Below, piece by piece: positions 35,881 through 45,354 of a stretch of 64,000 nucleotides of DNA. The notes below the pieces were generated by a model that did not search any database, was not told the DNA's origin, and saw nothing but the letters and a program-made list of their open reading frames with translations. The stretch is taken from the NCBI RefSeq assembly GCF_000469305.1, contig NZ_KI270992.1, positions 48,905 through 112,904 on the forward strand. The letters are read 5' to 3'. The translations under genes and the position numbers were made by a program. Position 1 is the stretch's first letter; the number at the start of each line of letters is the position of its first letter. The DNA comes from Faecalitalea cylindroides ATCC 27803 (lineage in GTDB: Bacteria > Bacillota_I > Bacilli_A > Erysipelotrichales > Erysipelotrichaceae).

Positions 35881-37116
35881 ATGAAAATTCTTGTAGTTGG
35901 TAAAGGTGGTCGTGAGCACGCTTTGGCTAAAGCAGCTCATGCATCTAAATTATGTGATCAATTATATTGTGCACCTGGTAATCCAGGGATGGCAAAGATC
36001 GCGACTTGTTTAAATGTAAGTGATTCAGATATTGAAGGTTTGGTCAAAGCGGCTAAAGAAAATGAAATTGATCTAACGATCGTTGGTCCAGAAGCTACGC
36101 TTTCTTTAGGAATTGTTGATGCATTTGAAAAAGAAGGATTGAAGATTTTTGGTCCTACAAAAGCTGCAACTCAAGTGGAATCAAGTAAAGATTTTGCGAA
36201 GCAGATCATGGCAAAATACGATATTCCTACAGCAGCATATCAAACTTTTGATAATTATGAAGAAGCTTGGAAATATGTTGAATCTAAGGGGGCTCCAATC
36301 GTAATTAAAGAAGATGGTTTAAAAGCTGGTAAAGGTGTTACTGTTGCGATGGATCTTGACCAGGCTAATGAAGCGTTAAAGATTGCCTTTGATATTGAAA
36401 ACAATCAAGTTGTGATTGAAGAGTATTTGGAAGGATTTGAGTTCTCATTGATTTGTCTTGTACACAATGAGTTGGTAATTCCATTGGAAGTGGCACAAGA
36501 TCACAAATGTGTTTTTGACGGAGATAAAGGACCAAACACAGGTGGTATGGGATCTTATAGCCCGGTAAAAAAGATTACTCCAGAAATCATTCAGGAAGCT
36601 TTAGATACAATTCTTTGTCCTATGGCTAAAGCTATGGTCAAAGAAAATGTTCCATTTACAGGATTCTTGTATGGTGGTTTGATGATGACAAAGGATGGAA
36701 TCAAAACGATAGAATTCAATGCTCGTTTTGGTGATCCAGAAGCTGAAGTTATCCTGCCACGACTTGAAAGTGATTTTGTACAGGCTATTTTGGATGTTAT
36801 GGATAATAAACTAGTAAAATTAAAATGGAGCGACAAAGTAAGTCATGGTGTTGTTCTAGCAAGTGAAGGCTATCCTGCAGGATCTACATCAGGAGCTATT
36901 ATTGAGGGAGTAGATGATGTGGATGGTTTTGTATACCATATGGGAACAAAGGAAGTTGACGGAAATTTGGTAACTGCTGGAGGCCGTGTTTTGATGGTCG
37001 TAACACTTGAACCAACTCTAGAAGAAGCATTTGAACATACATATAACGAAATCAAGAAAATTCATTGTGATAAATTATTCTTTAGAACAGATATTGGTAG
37101 AAAGGATATGGATTAA
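35881..37116 (+). CDS. purD: Phosphoribosylamine-glycine ligase
   Basis: 411 residues, ATP-grasp fold. GKGGREHAL is near the N terminus, [12 protein letters not shown] near 140, [20 protein letters not shown] split over 200-225, and FNARFGDPE near 280. It forms glycinamide ribonucleotide from phosphoribosylamine, the product PurF would make. Paired with fhs (2-nt gap), it links purine synthesis to its formyl-folate supply. No other pur genes accompany it here. AAAGGAG precedes the ATG. Confidence 0.96.
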   Translation: MKILVVGKGGREHALAKAAHASKLCDQLYCAPGNPGMAKIATCLNVSDSDIEGLVKAAKENEIDLTIVGPEATLSLGIVDAFEKEGLKIFGPTKAATQVESSKDFAKQIMAKYDIPTAAYQTFDNYEEAWKYVESKGAPIVIKEDGLKAGKGVTVAMDLDQANEALKIAFDIENNQVVIEEYLEGFEFSLICLVHNELVIPLEVAQDHKCVFDGDKGPNTGGMGSYSPVKKITPEIIQEALDTILCPMAKAMVKENVPFTGFLYGGLMMTKDGIKTIEFNARFGDPEAEVILPRLESDFVQAILDVMDNKLVKLKWSDKVSHGVVLASEGYPAGSTSGAIIEGVDDVDGFVYHMGTKEVDGNLVTAGGRVLMVVTLEPTLEEAFEHTYNEIKKIHCDKLFFRTDIGRKDMD

Positions 37117-37118
37117 TT

Positions 37119-38789
37119 ATGGCTAAAACAGATTTAGAAATCGCTCAAGAATGTGTGATGGAGCCTATTGAAGAGGTTGCCAAAAAAGTAGGGATCCAGC
37201 CAGATATGCTGGAAAACTACGGAAAGTATAAAGCTAAATTATCTTTTGATTTCTTACGTCAGATTGAAAACAATGAGCCAGGTAAGTTAATTCTGGTAAC
37301 CGCAATCAATCCTACAAAAGCCGGAGAAGGAAAGAGTACAACAACAGTTGGATTAGGAGATGCCTTAAATCGCCTTGGCAAAAAAACGATGATGGCCTTA
37401 CGTGAACCAAGTCTAGGTCCAGTTTTTGGTTTGAAAGGTGGAGCTACGGGCGGCGGTTATGCACAGGTTGTTCCAATGGAAGATATCAACCTTCATTTTA
37501 CAGGTGATATGCATGCGATTACTACCGCAAACAATTTAGTAAGTGCAATTCTAGATAATCATTTACATCAAGGAAATGAATTAAATATCGATCCGGAAAA
37601 AATTACTTTCAAGCGTTGTTTGGATATGAATGATCGTACATTGCGTAACATCAATATTGGACAGGGTCCTAAAGCCAATGGTGTAGAAAGAAACGATGGT
37701 TTCAATATTACTGTAGCAAGTGAAATTATGGCAGCTTTGTGTCTGGCAGATGATCTAATGGATCTAAAAAAACGTTTTGGCCAGATGTTAGTTGCTTATA
37801 CATATGATGATAAACCTGTGTATGTGCATGATCTAGGTATTGAAGGTGCTTTGGCAATGGTCATGAAAGATGCTATTTTGCCAAATGTTGTACAGACCTT
37901 AGAGCATAATCCTGTGTTGATCCATGGCGGCCCTTTTGCAAATATTGCTCATGGATGTAACTCTGTTATCGCAACGAAGGCTTGTCTACGTTTAGCTGAT
38001 TACACAGTAACGGAAGCTGGATTTGGTGCAGATCTTGGTGCTGAAAAGTTCCTTGATATCAAATGCCGTTTAGCTAAATTGAATCCAAGTGCTGTTGTAA
38101 TCGTTGCGACAATTCGTGCATTGAAGCAACATGGTGGAATTGAACTTGAAAATCTAAAAGAAGAAAATGTTGAAGCTATGTTGGCAGGATGCGAAAACTT
38201 GGCAAAACATATTGATACGATCAAACAATTTGGTCTTCCTTATATTGTTGCGATCAATGAATTCGCAACCGATACACCAAGTGAAATTGAAGCATTAGAA
38301 AACTGGTGTAAAGAAAACGGACACCCAATGTCTTTGTCGCAAGTATGGGCAAAAGGTGGTGAAGGAGCTATCGATTTAGCTCAGAAAGTTGTTTCATTAT
38401 GTGATCAAGAGAATAATTTTGCGCCATTATATCCATTAGAAGACTCTATTGAAGAAAAAATTGAAACAATTGCCAAGAAAGTTTATGGAGCAGATGGTGT
38501 AGATTTCACAGATGAAGCAAAAGAACAAATCAAGAAATTTAATGAGTTAGGTTGGGATAAACTTCCTATCTGTATGGCAAAGACACAGATGTCTTTATCA
38601 GATGATGGAAAATTAATGGGTAGACCTACAGGTTTTAGAATTACCGTTCGTGAACTTCGCCCTAGCTTAGGAGCAGGATTTATCGTTGCCTTAACGGGTA
38701 AGGTATTAACAATGCCTGGTCTTCCAAAACATCCGTCTGCATTGGATATGGATATTGACCAAGACGGTAAAATTAAAGGTTTATTTTAA
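37119..38789 (+). CDS. fhs: Formate-tetrahydrofolate ligase
   Basis: 556 residues. The ATP loop [10 protein letters not shown] lies near 66-75, followed by the [20 protein letters not shown] region and the [11 protein letters not shown] segment, all typical of the family. It activates formate to 10-formyl-tetrahydrofolate for purine and other one-carbon needs. It lies 2 nt after purD, with only a weak SD (AAAGGA) inside the end of purD, so it depends on purD translation. Confidence 0.97.
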   Translation: MAKTDLEIAQECVMEPIEEVAKKVGIQPDMLENYGKYKAKLSFDFLRQIENNEPGKLILVTAINPTKAGEGKSTTTVGLGDALNRLGKKTMMALREPSLGPVFGLKGGATGGGYAQVVPMEDINLHFTGDMHAITTANNLVSAILDNHLHQGNELNIDPEKITFKRCLDMNDRTLRNINIGQGPKANGVERNDGFNITVASEIMAALCLADDLMDLKKRFGQMLVAYTYDDKPVYVHDLGIEGALAMVMKDAILPNVVQTLEHNPVLIHGGPFANIAHGCNSVIATKACLRLADYTVTEAGFGADLGAEKFLDIKCRLAKLNPSAVVIVATIRALKQHGGIELENLKEENVEAMLAGCENLAKHIDTIKQFGLPYIVAINEFATDTPSEIEALENWCKENGHPMSLSQVWAKGGEGAIDLAQKVVSLCDQENNFAPLYPLEDSIEEKIETIAKKVYGADGVDFTDEAKEQIKKFNELGWDKLPICMAKTQMSLSDDGKLMGRPTGFRITVRELRPSLGAGFIVALTGKVLTMPGLPKHPSALDMDIDQDGKIKGLF

Positions 38790-38810
38790 ACTCAAAAATG
38801 ATATAATTAA

Positions 38811-38834
38811 AAGGCTTGAAAAAAGCCTTTTTTT
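38811..38834 (+). terminator. Intrinsic terminator after fhs
   Basis: AAGGCTT (38811-38817)/AAGCCTT (38823-38829), then a T run that ends at the first base of the tRNA gene. Confidence 0.8.
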
Positions 38835-38920
38835 GCAGGAGTGGTGGAACGGCAGACACGCTGTCTTCAGGCGGCAGTGCGAGCAATCGCGTGAGGGTTC
38901 AAATCCCTTCTCCTGCACCA
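38835..38920 (+). tRNA. tRNA-Leu (anticodon CAG)
   Basis: 86 nt with encoded CCA. Acceptor arms GCAGGAG/CTCCTGC pair perfectly. The anticodon stem CTGTC/GGCAG encloses the loop TTCAGGC, giving anticodon CAG for CUG codons. The long variable arm GCGAGCAATCGC forms its own stem, as expected for a class II tRNA, and the T arm has loop TTCAAAT. It follows the fhs terminator with no spacer, so its promoter is unclear; it may be read through from fhs. Confidence 0.96.
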
Positions 38921-38929
38921 AATGCCCAA

Positions 38930-38957
38930 AACTCCTTTATATAAAGGAGTTTTTTTC
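38930..38957 (+). terminator. Intrinsic terminator after tRNA-Leu
   Basis: AACTCCTTTAT (38930-38940) and ATAAAGGAGTT (38941-38951) form a perfect inverted repeat followed by T run. Confidence 0.85.
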
Positions 38958-38996
38958 TTATGTCTTAATTAAGTGTAAGTTTTAGTGTTAGATAAA

Positions 38997-39626
38997 TCAT
39001 TTAACTACGATTCCTAATAGTTTTAAGAATGTCATGGCTTGCTGGGTGTTGATAATGATACCTTTTAACATATTTTCACTGACACCGATATTATTGATTT
39101 GGCATGTTGAAAAATCGACTTTATTTAAGTTTGTGTTAAAGAAGTCACTATCATCGAGTTGAACATTTTTGAATTCAATATCTTTGAAAGTGCATTGAAT
39201 AAAGCCGGAATTTTCAAGGTTTGTATTTTCGTAGCGAACTTTTTTAAAAGTGGACATGCCATAGTTTGAATAAGCGTTATTACAGGAATCAAATAGAGTG
39301 TTATCTAACAAAGAATCGCTGATCTCAATTCCCATACAACGACAGTTGATGAATTGAACACGATATAGACTGCATTTTAAAAAGTGAGTATTTTCAAATT
39401 CGCAGTGATCAAATACGATATCCAACAATTCAGCCTGTTCAAACTGAATATTTTGAAATGAAACATGATCAAATCGACAGGCATCAATCGTTATATTTTG
39501 ATTTTCAATATTTTGTATGACGGTTTGTTCAAATTTGATATCTTGAATATAGTGGTCGTAAAAAATAGTAGGATCATTTTGATAAGGATCCAAAATATTT
39601 GATATTTTAGGTAATTGAATCTTCAT
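38997..39626 (-). CDS. Pentapeptide-repeat-like protein
   Basis: 209 residues from ATG 39626 (GGAG 9 nt upstream). From about residue 40 to 190 the sequence falls into five-residue periods with Phe or Leu at the centre and small or polar residues at the following positions (CEFEN, THFLK, CSLYR, VQFIN, NTNLE, NSGFI, CTFKD). This suggests a right-handed quadrilateral beta-helix. Related proteins (Qnr, MfpA, AlbG) mimic DNA and protect gyrase, but many have no known role. No quinolone-specific feature is seen. It is monocistronic, divergent from the AI-2E permease. Confidence 0.72.
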   Translation of the reverse strand: MKIQLPKISNILDPYQNDPTIFYDHYIQDIKFEQTVIQNIENQNITIDACRFDHVSFQNIQFEQAELLDIVFDHCEFENTHFLKCSLYRVQFINCRCMGIEISDSLLDNTLFDSCNNAYSNYGMSTFKKVRYENTNLENSGFIQCTFKDIEFKNVQLDDSDFFNTNLNKVDFSTCQINNIGVSENMLKGIIINTQQAMTFLKLLGIVVK

Positions 39627-39738
39627 TTTATTCATCTCCGGTATTATTAAATCATAAAGAAAGATCATGGTCGATAAATAATAAGACAAAATGATAGAAG
39701 TAAGCTATAATCAAATAAGATATTACTTGGAGGAAATT

Positions 39739-40899
39739 ATGAAATTTTTTGATATTGATAAGAAGATATGGACTTACATCATAGGGATCGCCATTCTTGT
39801 TGTATGTATATTAAATCTTGATAAAGTAGGACAAACAATTGGTGTTATTTGGAACGCTGTCAAGGTACTTGTATTTGGCGGTATGATAGCGTATGTTTTG
39901 AATCTGGTGATGAATCGAATAGAAAAACTTTTAGAAAAATCTAAAAATAAGTTTGTTCTTAAAATAAAAAGAGTAATTAGTTTATTAGCTTCCCTATGTT
40001 GTGTAGCTTTGATTATTTATTTTGTCTTGGCTATTGTGATACCAACTCTAGGACAAGCTGGCCAGGTACTTATCGATGTATTGCCTCAATATTTTAATGA
40101 TACTATTAAATTTTTGTCGAATCTTTTTGAAAATAATCCACATATTGTAGAAATGATAAATGGATTAGAAATCAATTGGAAAGAAATGATTGATCAAACT
40201 TTATCTTTTTTAGGGAATGGATTAGGAAATGTATTAGGATCTACATTCAATATGGTCAATATTGTAGTTAACTCGGTTTTCAATACAATTCTTTCAATCA
40301 TTTTTGCGATTTACGTTTTACTAGATAAAGAACGTTTTATAAGGCTTTATCATCGATTAGGTGATTTATATTTGGGAAAAGACAGAAAAGATAAGTTGAC
40401 TTCTGCATTAAAAATTATAAATCAGTCATTTGGATCATTTATTGGTGGACAATGTATAGAAGCAACGATCTTAGGAACTCTATGTGCAACAGGAATGTAT
40501 TTATTGAACATGCCATATCCATTGATGATTGGTGTGCTAGTTGGCTTGATTAATATCATTCCGATGATTGGAGCCTATATTGGTGGAGCAATTGGTATGT
40601 TTATGGTTTTTACTGTAGATCCAATGATGTCTTTAGGATTCCTTGTATATTTATGTATTCTTCAACAGTTTGAAAGTAACGTAATATATCCTAGAGTTGT
40701 AGGCAGCAGTGTAGGTTTACCAGGGATTTACGTAATGATGACAGTGGTTGTTTTCGGTTCTTTGGCAGGTATACCTGGAATGTTCTTAGGAATTCCTACA
40801 GTTGCCAGTATCTATAAGCTGGCTAAGATCCATATTCAGAATAAAGAAAAAGAACTTGAAACTAAGAAATTAGAAAGTAAAACTTCTGTTAAAAATTAG
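39739..40899 (+). CDS. AI-2E family transporter
   Basis: 386 residues from ATG 39739, preceded by GGAGG. Seven or eight membrane segments are spaced as in the PF01594 family: two N-terminal helices, a third, a long amphipathic region with ALKIINQSFGSFIGGQ near 235, then GVLVGLINIIPMIGAYIG and the terminal PxxVGxSVGLPG stretch. Family members have been linked to autoinducer export, Na+/H+ exchange or osmotic roles; the substrate here is not known. The C terminus is a short charged tail. Confidence 0.88.
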   Translation: MKFFDIDKKIWTYIIGIAILVVCILNLDKVGQTIGVIWNAVKVLVFGGMIAYVLNLVMNRIEKLLEKSKNKFVLKIKRVISLLASLCCVALIIYFVLAIVIPTLGQAGQVLIDVLPQYFNDTIKFLSNLFENNPHIVEMINGLEINWKEMIDQTLSFLGNGLGNVLGSTFNMVNIVVNSVFNTILSIIFAIYVLLDKERFIRLYHRLGDLYLGKDRKDKLTSALKIINQSFGSFIGGQCIEATILGTLCATGMYLLNMPYPLMIGVLVGLINIIPMIGAYIGGAIGMFMVFTVDPMMSLGFLVYLCILQQFESNVIYPRVVGSSVGLPGIYVMMTVVVFGSLAGIPGMFLGIPTVASIYKLAKIHIQNKEKELETKKLESKTSVKN

Positions 40900-40950
40900 T
40901 CAGTGTATCATAGTAAATGATATAATGTTTCCGTATAAGAGGAGACGAAT

Positions 40951-41802
40951 ATGATTAAATGTTTGGCGTTTGATTTAGATGGAACTTTATTAATGGATGA
41001 TAAAACGATGGATCCAAGAACAGTGGAATCCATCAAACAGGCAATGGCTAAAGGTATACAGATCGTTATTGCCAGTGGTCGTGATAAAAATGGATGTCGT
41101 TTTGTGTATGAGCCTCTAGGACTGGAAGAAGGTAACAACTATTTGGCATTGGTAAACGGACAGATCATTTATGATTTTAAAAATAAAGAATATGATTTAG
41201 ATGATGTTTTGATGCCAGAAGATGGAATCAAGATCCAACAAATCTGTAAGAAATTTGATGTAGAGGGTATCTTCTGTTGCGGCTATGATTTCTACAGTTA
41301 TCTTTCTACAATGAATCGTTTGAAAAAGAAAATAAAAGAAGTTGTTGCGGGAAAACCAATGGACTATGGATTGAAGTCAGGTGGAAAATATCGAAACTTT
41401 ATAAATCTTCCTTATGAAGAAGTTCGTTTGACGCAGGATATCAACAAAGTTATCATGGTTCATTCAGAAAAATTCTTTAAACAAAATTTAGATGCACTAA
41501 AAGAAGCTTTAAGTGATTATGATGTTTTGATGGTCGGTCCAGCTTGGATGGAAATCATGCCAAAGGGTGTATCTAAGGCAAGTGCTTTAGAAAAAATTGC
41601 CGCTAAAAATGGATATACGATGAATGAAGTCATGGCATTTGGAGATGCGGAAAACGATATTCAAATGTTAAAAAGAGCCGGAGTCGGTGTAGCTATGGGG
41701 AATGCCATGGATGAAGTAAAAGAAATAGCTGATATCATTACAGATACAAATTTAAATAATGGGATCGGTAAGATCATTGATAAAATGGTACTGGGCAAAT
41801 AA
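40951..41802 (+). CDS. HAD-superfamily sugar phosphatase (Cof-type)
   Basis: 283 residues. Motif I FDLDGTLL is at the N terminus (nucleophile Asp near residue 8), motif II IASGRD near 43, and motif IV GDAENDIQML near 230. The C2B cap between about 85 and 190 places it in the Cof/YbjI/YkrA group, which dephosphorylates sugar phosphates and cofactors with broad specificity. GAGGAG precedes the ATG. It stands in its own unit. Confidence 0.92.
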   Translation: MIKCLAFDLDGTLLMDDKTMDPRTVESIKQAMAKGIQIVIASGRDKNGCRFVYEPLGLEEGNNYLALVNGQIIYDFKNKEYDLDDVLMPEDGIKIQQICKKFDVEGIFCCGYDFYSYLSTMNRLKKKIKEVVAGKPMDYGLKSGGKYRNFINLPYEEVRLTQDINKVIMVHSEKFFKQNLDALKEALSDYDVLMVGPAWMEIMPKGVSKASALEKIAAKNGYTMNEVMAFGDAENDIQMLKRAGVGVAMGNAMDEVKEIADIITDTNLNNGIGKIIDKMVLGK

Positions 41803-41858
41803 ATAGACGTATACTGAATAATGTTCTATGATTAGATTAACAAATGGAGGAACTAATT

Positions 41859-42167
41859 ATGAAAATTGTAAATACTCAAGAATTTAATGAATTAATGAAC
41901 GAAAAAGCAGTATTGGTAGATTTCTTTGCCACTTGGTGTGGACCATGTAAAATGTTAAGTCCAGTATTAGAAGGTGTTGCCGAAAAAATGAAAGACAAGG
42001 TAACGATCGTTAAGGTCGATGTAGACAGAAGTCCAGATTTGGCTGCAAAATTTGGTGTCATGAGTGTACCAACAATGATTATGTTTAAAAATGGTCGTCA
42101 GGTAGATGCTTTCTCTGGATACATGCCAGAAGCAAATTTAATGGCTAATATCGAAAGAAATTTATAA
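41859..42167 (+). CDS. trxA: Thioredoxin
   Basis: 102 residues from ATG 41859 (GGAGG 8-9 nt upstream). The active site WCGPC lies near residues 27-31, with the cis-Pro in VPTM near 72 and the conserved FATWCGPCKML context. It is a cytosolic disulfide reductant. No thioredoxin reductase gene is adjacent. A strong terminator follows. Confidence 0.96.
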   Translation: MKIVNTQEFNELMNEKAVLVDFFATWCGPCKMLSPVLEGVAEKMKDKVTIVKVDVDRSPDLAAKFGVMSVPTMIMFKNGRQVDAFSGYMPEANLMANIERNL

Positions 42168-42173
42168 AAAATT

Positions 42174-42213
42174 AACAGCTCGATGTAGTTTTACTGCACT
42201 GAGCTGTTTTTTG
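42174..42213 (+). terminator. Intrinsic terminator after trxA
   Basis: Outer arms AACAGCTC (42174-42181)/GAGCTGTT (42201-42208), an inner TGTAG/CTGCA stem with one G-U, then T run. Confidence 0.82.
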
Positions 42214-42237
42214 ATGAGAAATTGAGGAGGGGTTTTC

Positions 42238-42732
42238 ATGAATAGTATTTATGATCGTTGCAGTATTAGAAAATTTAAACAGGAATCTCTGAAAAAATCG
42301 GAAATCGATAAAATCTTGAGAGCAGCTTTTTGTGCACCAAGTGCTAAAAATGCTCAGCCATGGTTTTTTATAGTGACAGAAGATAAAGAAAAACTTAAAG
42401 AATTGAGTGAGTTTTCTCCTTATGCAAAATTATTGGCAGATGCTGCTTTGGGTATCGTTGTCTGTGCTGATACAGATTGTAATCCAAGTTTAGATTATTG
42501 TCAGCAGGACTGTGCAGCAGCTACTCAAAATATGTTAATAGAAGCCAAAGAATTAAATATTGGATCTTGTTGGTTAGGTGGATATCCCAATGAAGATCGT
42601 GTTCAGACACTAAAAATGTATTTTAAATTACCTCAAAATATTGTACCATTATGGATGGTTGCGTTTGGTTATCCAGACCAGAAACAAGAACCAAAAGATA
42701 AATTTAAGGAGAGTAAGATACGATATGAATAG
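42238..42732 (+). CDS. Nitroreductase-family flavoprotein
   Basis: 164 residues. The N-terminal RxSxRKF-like CSIRKF, the APSAKNAQPW helix near 35, and IGSCWLGGYPNEDR near 113 mark the FMN-binding nitroreductase fold. The physiological substrate is not evident; such enzymes reduce quinones, nitro compounds or flavins with NAD(P)H. GAGGAGG precedes the ATG. It overlaps the next GNAT gene by 8 nt. Confidence 0.9.
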   Translation: MNSIYDRCSIRKFKQESLKKSEIDKILRAAFCAPSAKNAQPWFFIVTEDKEKLKELSEFSPYAKLLADAALGIVVCADTDCNPSLDYCQQDCAAATQNMLIEAKELNIGSCWLGGYPNEDRVQTLKMYFKLPQNIVPLWMVAFGYPDQKQEPKDKFKESKIRYE

Positions 42733-43228
42733 TCAACTTGAAATCATCGTTTGTCAAAATCAAGAGATGTTAAAGGAAGTGGCGAATTGTGCCAATGAAA
42801 TATGGCATGAATATTTTCCTTTTCTTTTGAGTAAAGATCAGATAGATTATATGGTCGATAAATTTCAGAGCTTTAAGGCAATGGACGAACAGACTCGACA
42901 CGATCATTATAAATACTATCAAGTTCATAAAGATGGTGAAATGATTGGATATATAGGTCTAAAATTTGAACCGGATCGTTTGTTTTTGTCAAAACTGTAT
43001 TTAAAAAAAGAAGCTAGAGGAAAACACTATGCTTCAGATATGTTGGAATATATTTTTGAAATTGCCAAAAGACAATGTTATCAAAGTGTATATTTGACAT
43101 GCAATAAACATAATGCCAATAGTCTTGCGGTATATGAAAAAAAAGGATTTAAAAAGATCGATGAAGATGTAACGGATATAGGAAATGGATATGTTATGGA
43201 CGATTACATCTACGAATACACATTATAG
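42725..43228 (+). CDS. GNAT-family N-acetyltransferase
   Basis: 167 residues from ATG 42725, inside the end of the nitroreductase gene; AAGGAGAG lies 11 nt upstream. The acetyl-CoA loop is seen as LYLKKEARGKHYASDML near 97-113, followed by VYLTCNKHNANSLAVYEKKGFKKI typical of GNAT motif B. The N-terminal WHEYFPFLL motif is common in Lachnospiraceae and Erysipelotrichia acetyltransferases. Acceptor unknown. Confidence 0.88.
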   Translation: MNSQLEIIVCQNQEMLKEVANCANEIWHEYFPFLLSKDQIDYMVDKFQSFKAMDEQTRHDHYKYYQVHKDGEMIGYIGLKFEPDRLFLSKLYLKKEARGKHYASDMLEYIFEIAKRQCYQSVYLTCNKHNANSLAVYEKKGFKKIDEDVTDIGNGYVMDDYIYEYTL

Positions 43229-43252
43229 GCTGCTAATTTAGGCGGCCTTTTT
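43228..43252 (+). terminator. Terminator overlapping the GNAT stop codon
   Basis: GGCTGC (43228-43233)/GCGGCC (43242-43247), one G-U, then T5. The first base is the last base of the stop codon. Confidence 0.75.
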
Positions 43253-43260
43253 AATAAAAG

Positions 43261-43283
43261 AAAAGCCATCAAAAGATGGCTTT
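43261..43283 (-). terminator. Terminator overlapping the DeoR-family stop codon
   Basis: AAAGCCATC/GATGGCTTT with an AAAA loop; minus-strand reading runs into a T-rich tail. The regulator's stop codon (43282-43284) lies in the 5' arm. Confidence 0.75.
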
Positions 43284-44055
43284 AAATGTTGGTGTCGATC
43301 AAGATAAAATTATCAGGAATATCCTTGGCATCGGCGTTGATCTGGTTGTCGCTGAATATGGCTTCAAAATCATCTGTAGAAATGAAGCTGCAGAATCCAG
43401 TTACATTAAATTTAGATGAGTCAGCCAATAAGTAACTTTTCTTGGCAAGAGACATAGCTTTTTGTTTAATGGCCATCGTATCCATTTCAACTGTGTAAAC
43501 AAGTTTTCTTTTTAGATCGATTCCGGCACAACCTATAAAGGCATAATCAAAGTTGAAACGCTCAAGTCCGCTTAGGGTCAAAGGACCAGTACACATGGCA
43601 AATTCAGGGATGAGTTTTCCTCCTATGCAGAAAAGTTCGGCATTGTAATCTTGAAAGTTTGAAACTATCAACTTGCTATGGGTGACGATCTTGATTTTTT
43701 TGCCTTCCAGGTATTTTAACATTGCTACAATGCTTGTGCCTCCATCTAAAAAGATGCAGCTTCCATCTTCAACAATAGAGGCGGCTCTTCTGGCTACTGC
43801 ATTTTTTTCTTTGGAACTAAACAGCATATGATCCTTCATGGTTTTTTCATTACGATCTGAAAGAATATTTCTGTATTGAATGCTTTTGGCTCCTCCGTGA
43901 ACACGAATGATTAGGTTTTTCTTGCTTAATTCATCACAATCACGGCGAATTGTTGTTTCGGTAACATTTAATTTCTGTGCCAGTTCTCTAGTAGAAATGA
44001 AGCCTCTTGAGTTAGTGATTTCTACGATCTTGGCATATCTCTCATCTGTAATCAT
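43282..44055 (-). CDS. DeoR/GlpR-family transcriptional regulator
   Basis: 257 residues. The N-terminal helix-turn-helix has STRELAQKLNVTETTIRRDCDELS at about 18-41 (split by the turn). The C-terminal DeoRC sugar-phosphate sensor has IFLDGGTS near 98 and HSKLIVSN near 121. These repressors respond to phosphorylated sugars. It is divergent from the glycerol dehydrogenase gene, which it may control. A perfect palindrome lies over its own promoter. Confidence 0.88.
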   Translation of the reverse strand: MITDERYAKIVEITNSRGFISTRELAQKLNVTETTIRRDCDELSKKNLIIRVHGGAKSIQYRNILSDRNEKTMKDHMLFSSKEKNAVARRAASIVEDGSCIFLDGGTSIVAMLKYLEGKKIKIVTHSKLIVSNFQDYNAELFCIGGKLIPEFAMCTGPLTLSGLERFNFDYAFIGCAGIDLKRKLVYTVEMDTMAIKQKAMSLAKKSYLLADSSKFNVTGFCSFISTDDFEAIFSDNQINADAKDIPDNFILIDTNI

Positions 44056-44075
44056 GATTCCTCTCCTAATGTATA

Positions 44076-44085
44076 ATACTAGTAT
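44076..44085. promoter_or_regulatory. Palindrome in the DeoR/gldA divergent control region
   Basis: ATACTAGTAT, a perfect 10-bp palindrome overlapping -10-like sequence of the regulator gene. It is a candidate operator for autoregulation; no second copy is seen near gldA. Confidence 0.3.
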
Positions 44086-44171
44086 AGCCTAACAATATGA
44101 TAAATTACAAAATAACCCGAGCTTTTTTTATGAATTTTGATAAAATGAAAGTAACAAAAAGGAGATATATC

Positions 44172-45269
44172 ATGACAAAAAAATTAATCAGTCCGGCTAA
44201 GTACATCCAAGGACCCGGAGAATTAAAGAAACTTGGAGAACATGTAGGCGCAATGGGAAAGAAGGCTTTGATCCTGATTAGTCAGGGAGGCTATAAACGA
44301 ATCGGAAAGATAGTAGAAGATAGCTTTAAGGAAACTAGTTGCGAAATACTCTTTGATTATTTTAATGGAGAGTGTTCAAAGAATGAAATCAACCGTCTAG
44401 TTCAATTGGCTAATGATAATAATTGTGATATGGTCATTGGAATTGGCGGTGGAAAGATCTTTGATACTGCCAAGGCAGTGGCTCATTATGTAAAAAGTCC
44501 TGTAATCATTTGTCCAACGATTGCCAGTACAGATGCACCATGCTCAGCATTATCTGTTATTTATTCAGATGAAGGAGTATTTGAAGAATACTTTTTCTTA
44601 CCAAAAAATCCCGATGTTGTGTTAGTAGATACGCAAGTCATTGCCGATTCACCGGTTCGATTAACTGTTGCAGGAATTGGAGATGCTTTAGCTACCTATT
44701 TTGAAGCACGTGCCTGCGTGCAAAGCCAGGCTACAACTTGTGCAGGTGGGACTGCAACCAATGCAGCGTATGCATTAGCTAAATTATGTTTTGAAACTTT
44801 GATGGAAGAAGGCGTAAAAGCTAAGGTTGCTCTAGAGGCAAAAGCTTTAACCCCGGCGGTCGAAAAAATCATTGAAGCAAATACCTTATTATCTGGAATA
44901 GGATTTGAAAGCTGTGGTTTAGCTGGAGCACATGCTATTCATAATGGATTTACCGTATTGGAAGAATGTCATTCTATGTACCATGGAGAAAAAGTTGCTT
45001 TCGGCACGATCGTACAGTTGGTTTTAGAAAATGTACCGGCTGAAGAACTTGAGGAAATCATAGAATTCTGTATTGAGGTTGGATTGCCAGTTACCTTAAA
45101 GCAGCTGGGAATCGAAGAAGTGACAAAAGAAAAGATCATGGCGGTGGCAAAGGCTGCCTGCGATCCTTCGGATACACTTCATAATATGCCTTTTGAAGTA
45201 ACACCAGAATCCACATATGCGGCTATTATGGCAGCCGATGCCTATGGTCGTTATTATCTAGGTGAATAG
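44172..45269 (+). CDS. gldA: Glycerol dehydrogenase (GldA-like, metal-dependent)
   Basis: 365 residues from ATG 44172, preceded by AAAGGAG. NAD-binding GIGGGKIFDTAKA is near 91-103, with metal ligands expected in STDAPCSALSV, GLAGAHAIHNG and CHSMYHGEKV, as in bacterial glycerol dehydrogenases. It oxidises glycerol to dihydroxyacetone with NAD+. Related family members reduce other hydroxy-ketones, so substrate is likely but not certain. The divergent DeoR regulator supports a catabolic role. Confidence 0.87.
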   Translation: MTKKLISPAKYIQGPGELKKLGEHVGAMGKKALILISQGGYKRIGKIVEDSFKETSCEILFDYFNGECSKNEINRLVQLANDNNCDMVIGIGGGKIFDTAKAVAHYVKSPVIICPTIASTDAPCSALSVIYSDEGVFEEYFFLPKNPDVVLVDTQVIADSPVRLTVAGIGDALATYFEARACVQSQATTCAGGTATNAAYALAKLCFETLMEEGVKAKVALEAKALTPAVEKIIEANTLLSGIGFESCGLAGAHAIHNGFTVLEECHSMYHGEKVAFGTIVQLVLENVPAEELEEIIEFCIEVGLPVTLKQLGIEEVTKEKIMAVAKAACDPSDTLHNMPFEVTPESTYAAIMAADAYGRYYLGE

Positions 45270-45293
45270 TTGCACATAGTGCAACTTTTTTTC
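45268..45293 (+). terminator. Terminator overlapping the gldA stop codon
   Basis: AGTTGCAC (45268-45275), ATA loop, GTGCAACT (45279-45286) and a run of Ts. Confidence 0.85.
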
Positions 45294-45354
45294 TTCTAAA
45301 AAGTATAAAATCAGTCTGTGTGCTATAATAGTACAGTCAAAGGAGGCATAGATC

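Noticed and set aside
38802..38807. TATAAT as promoter of tRNA-Leu
   Set aside because: Transcription from it would run straight into the fhs terminator before the tRNA, and the -35 is poor.
38755..38985. 76-residue plus-strand ORF
   Set aside because: It runs through the end of fhs, a terminator and the tRNA-Leu gene; it is an accidental frame.
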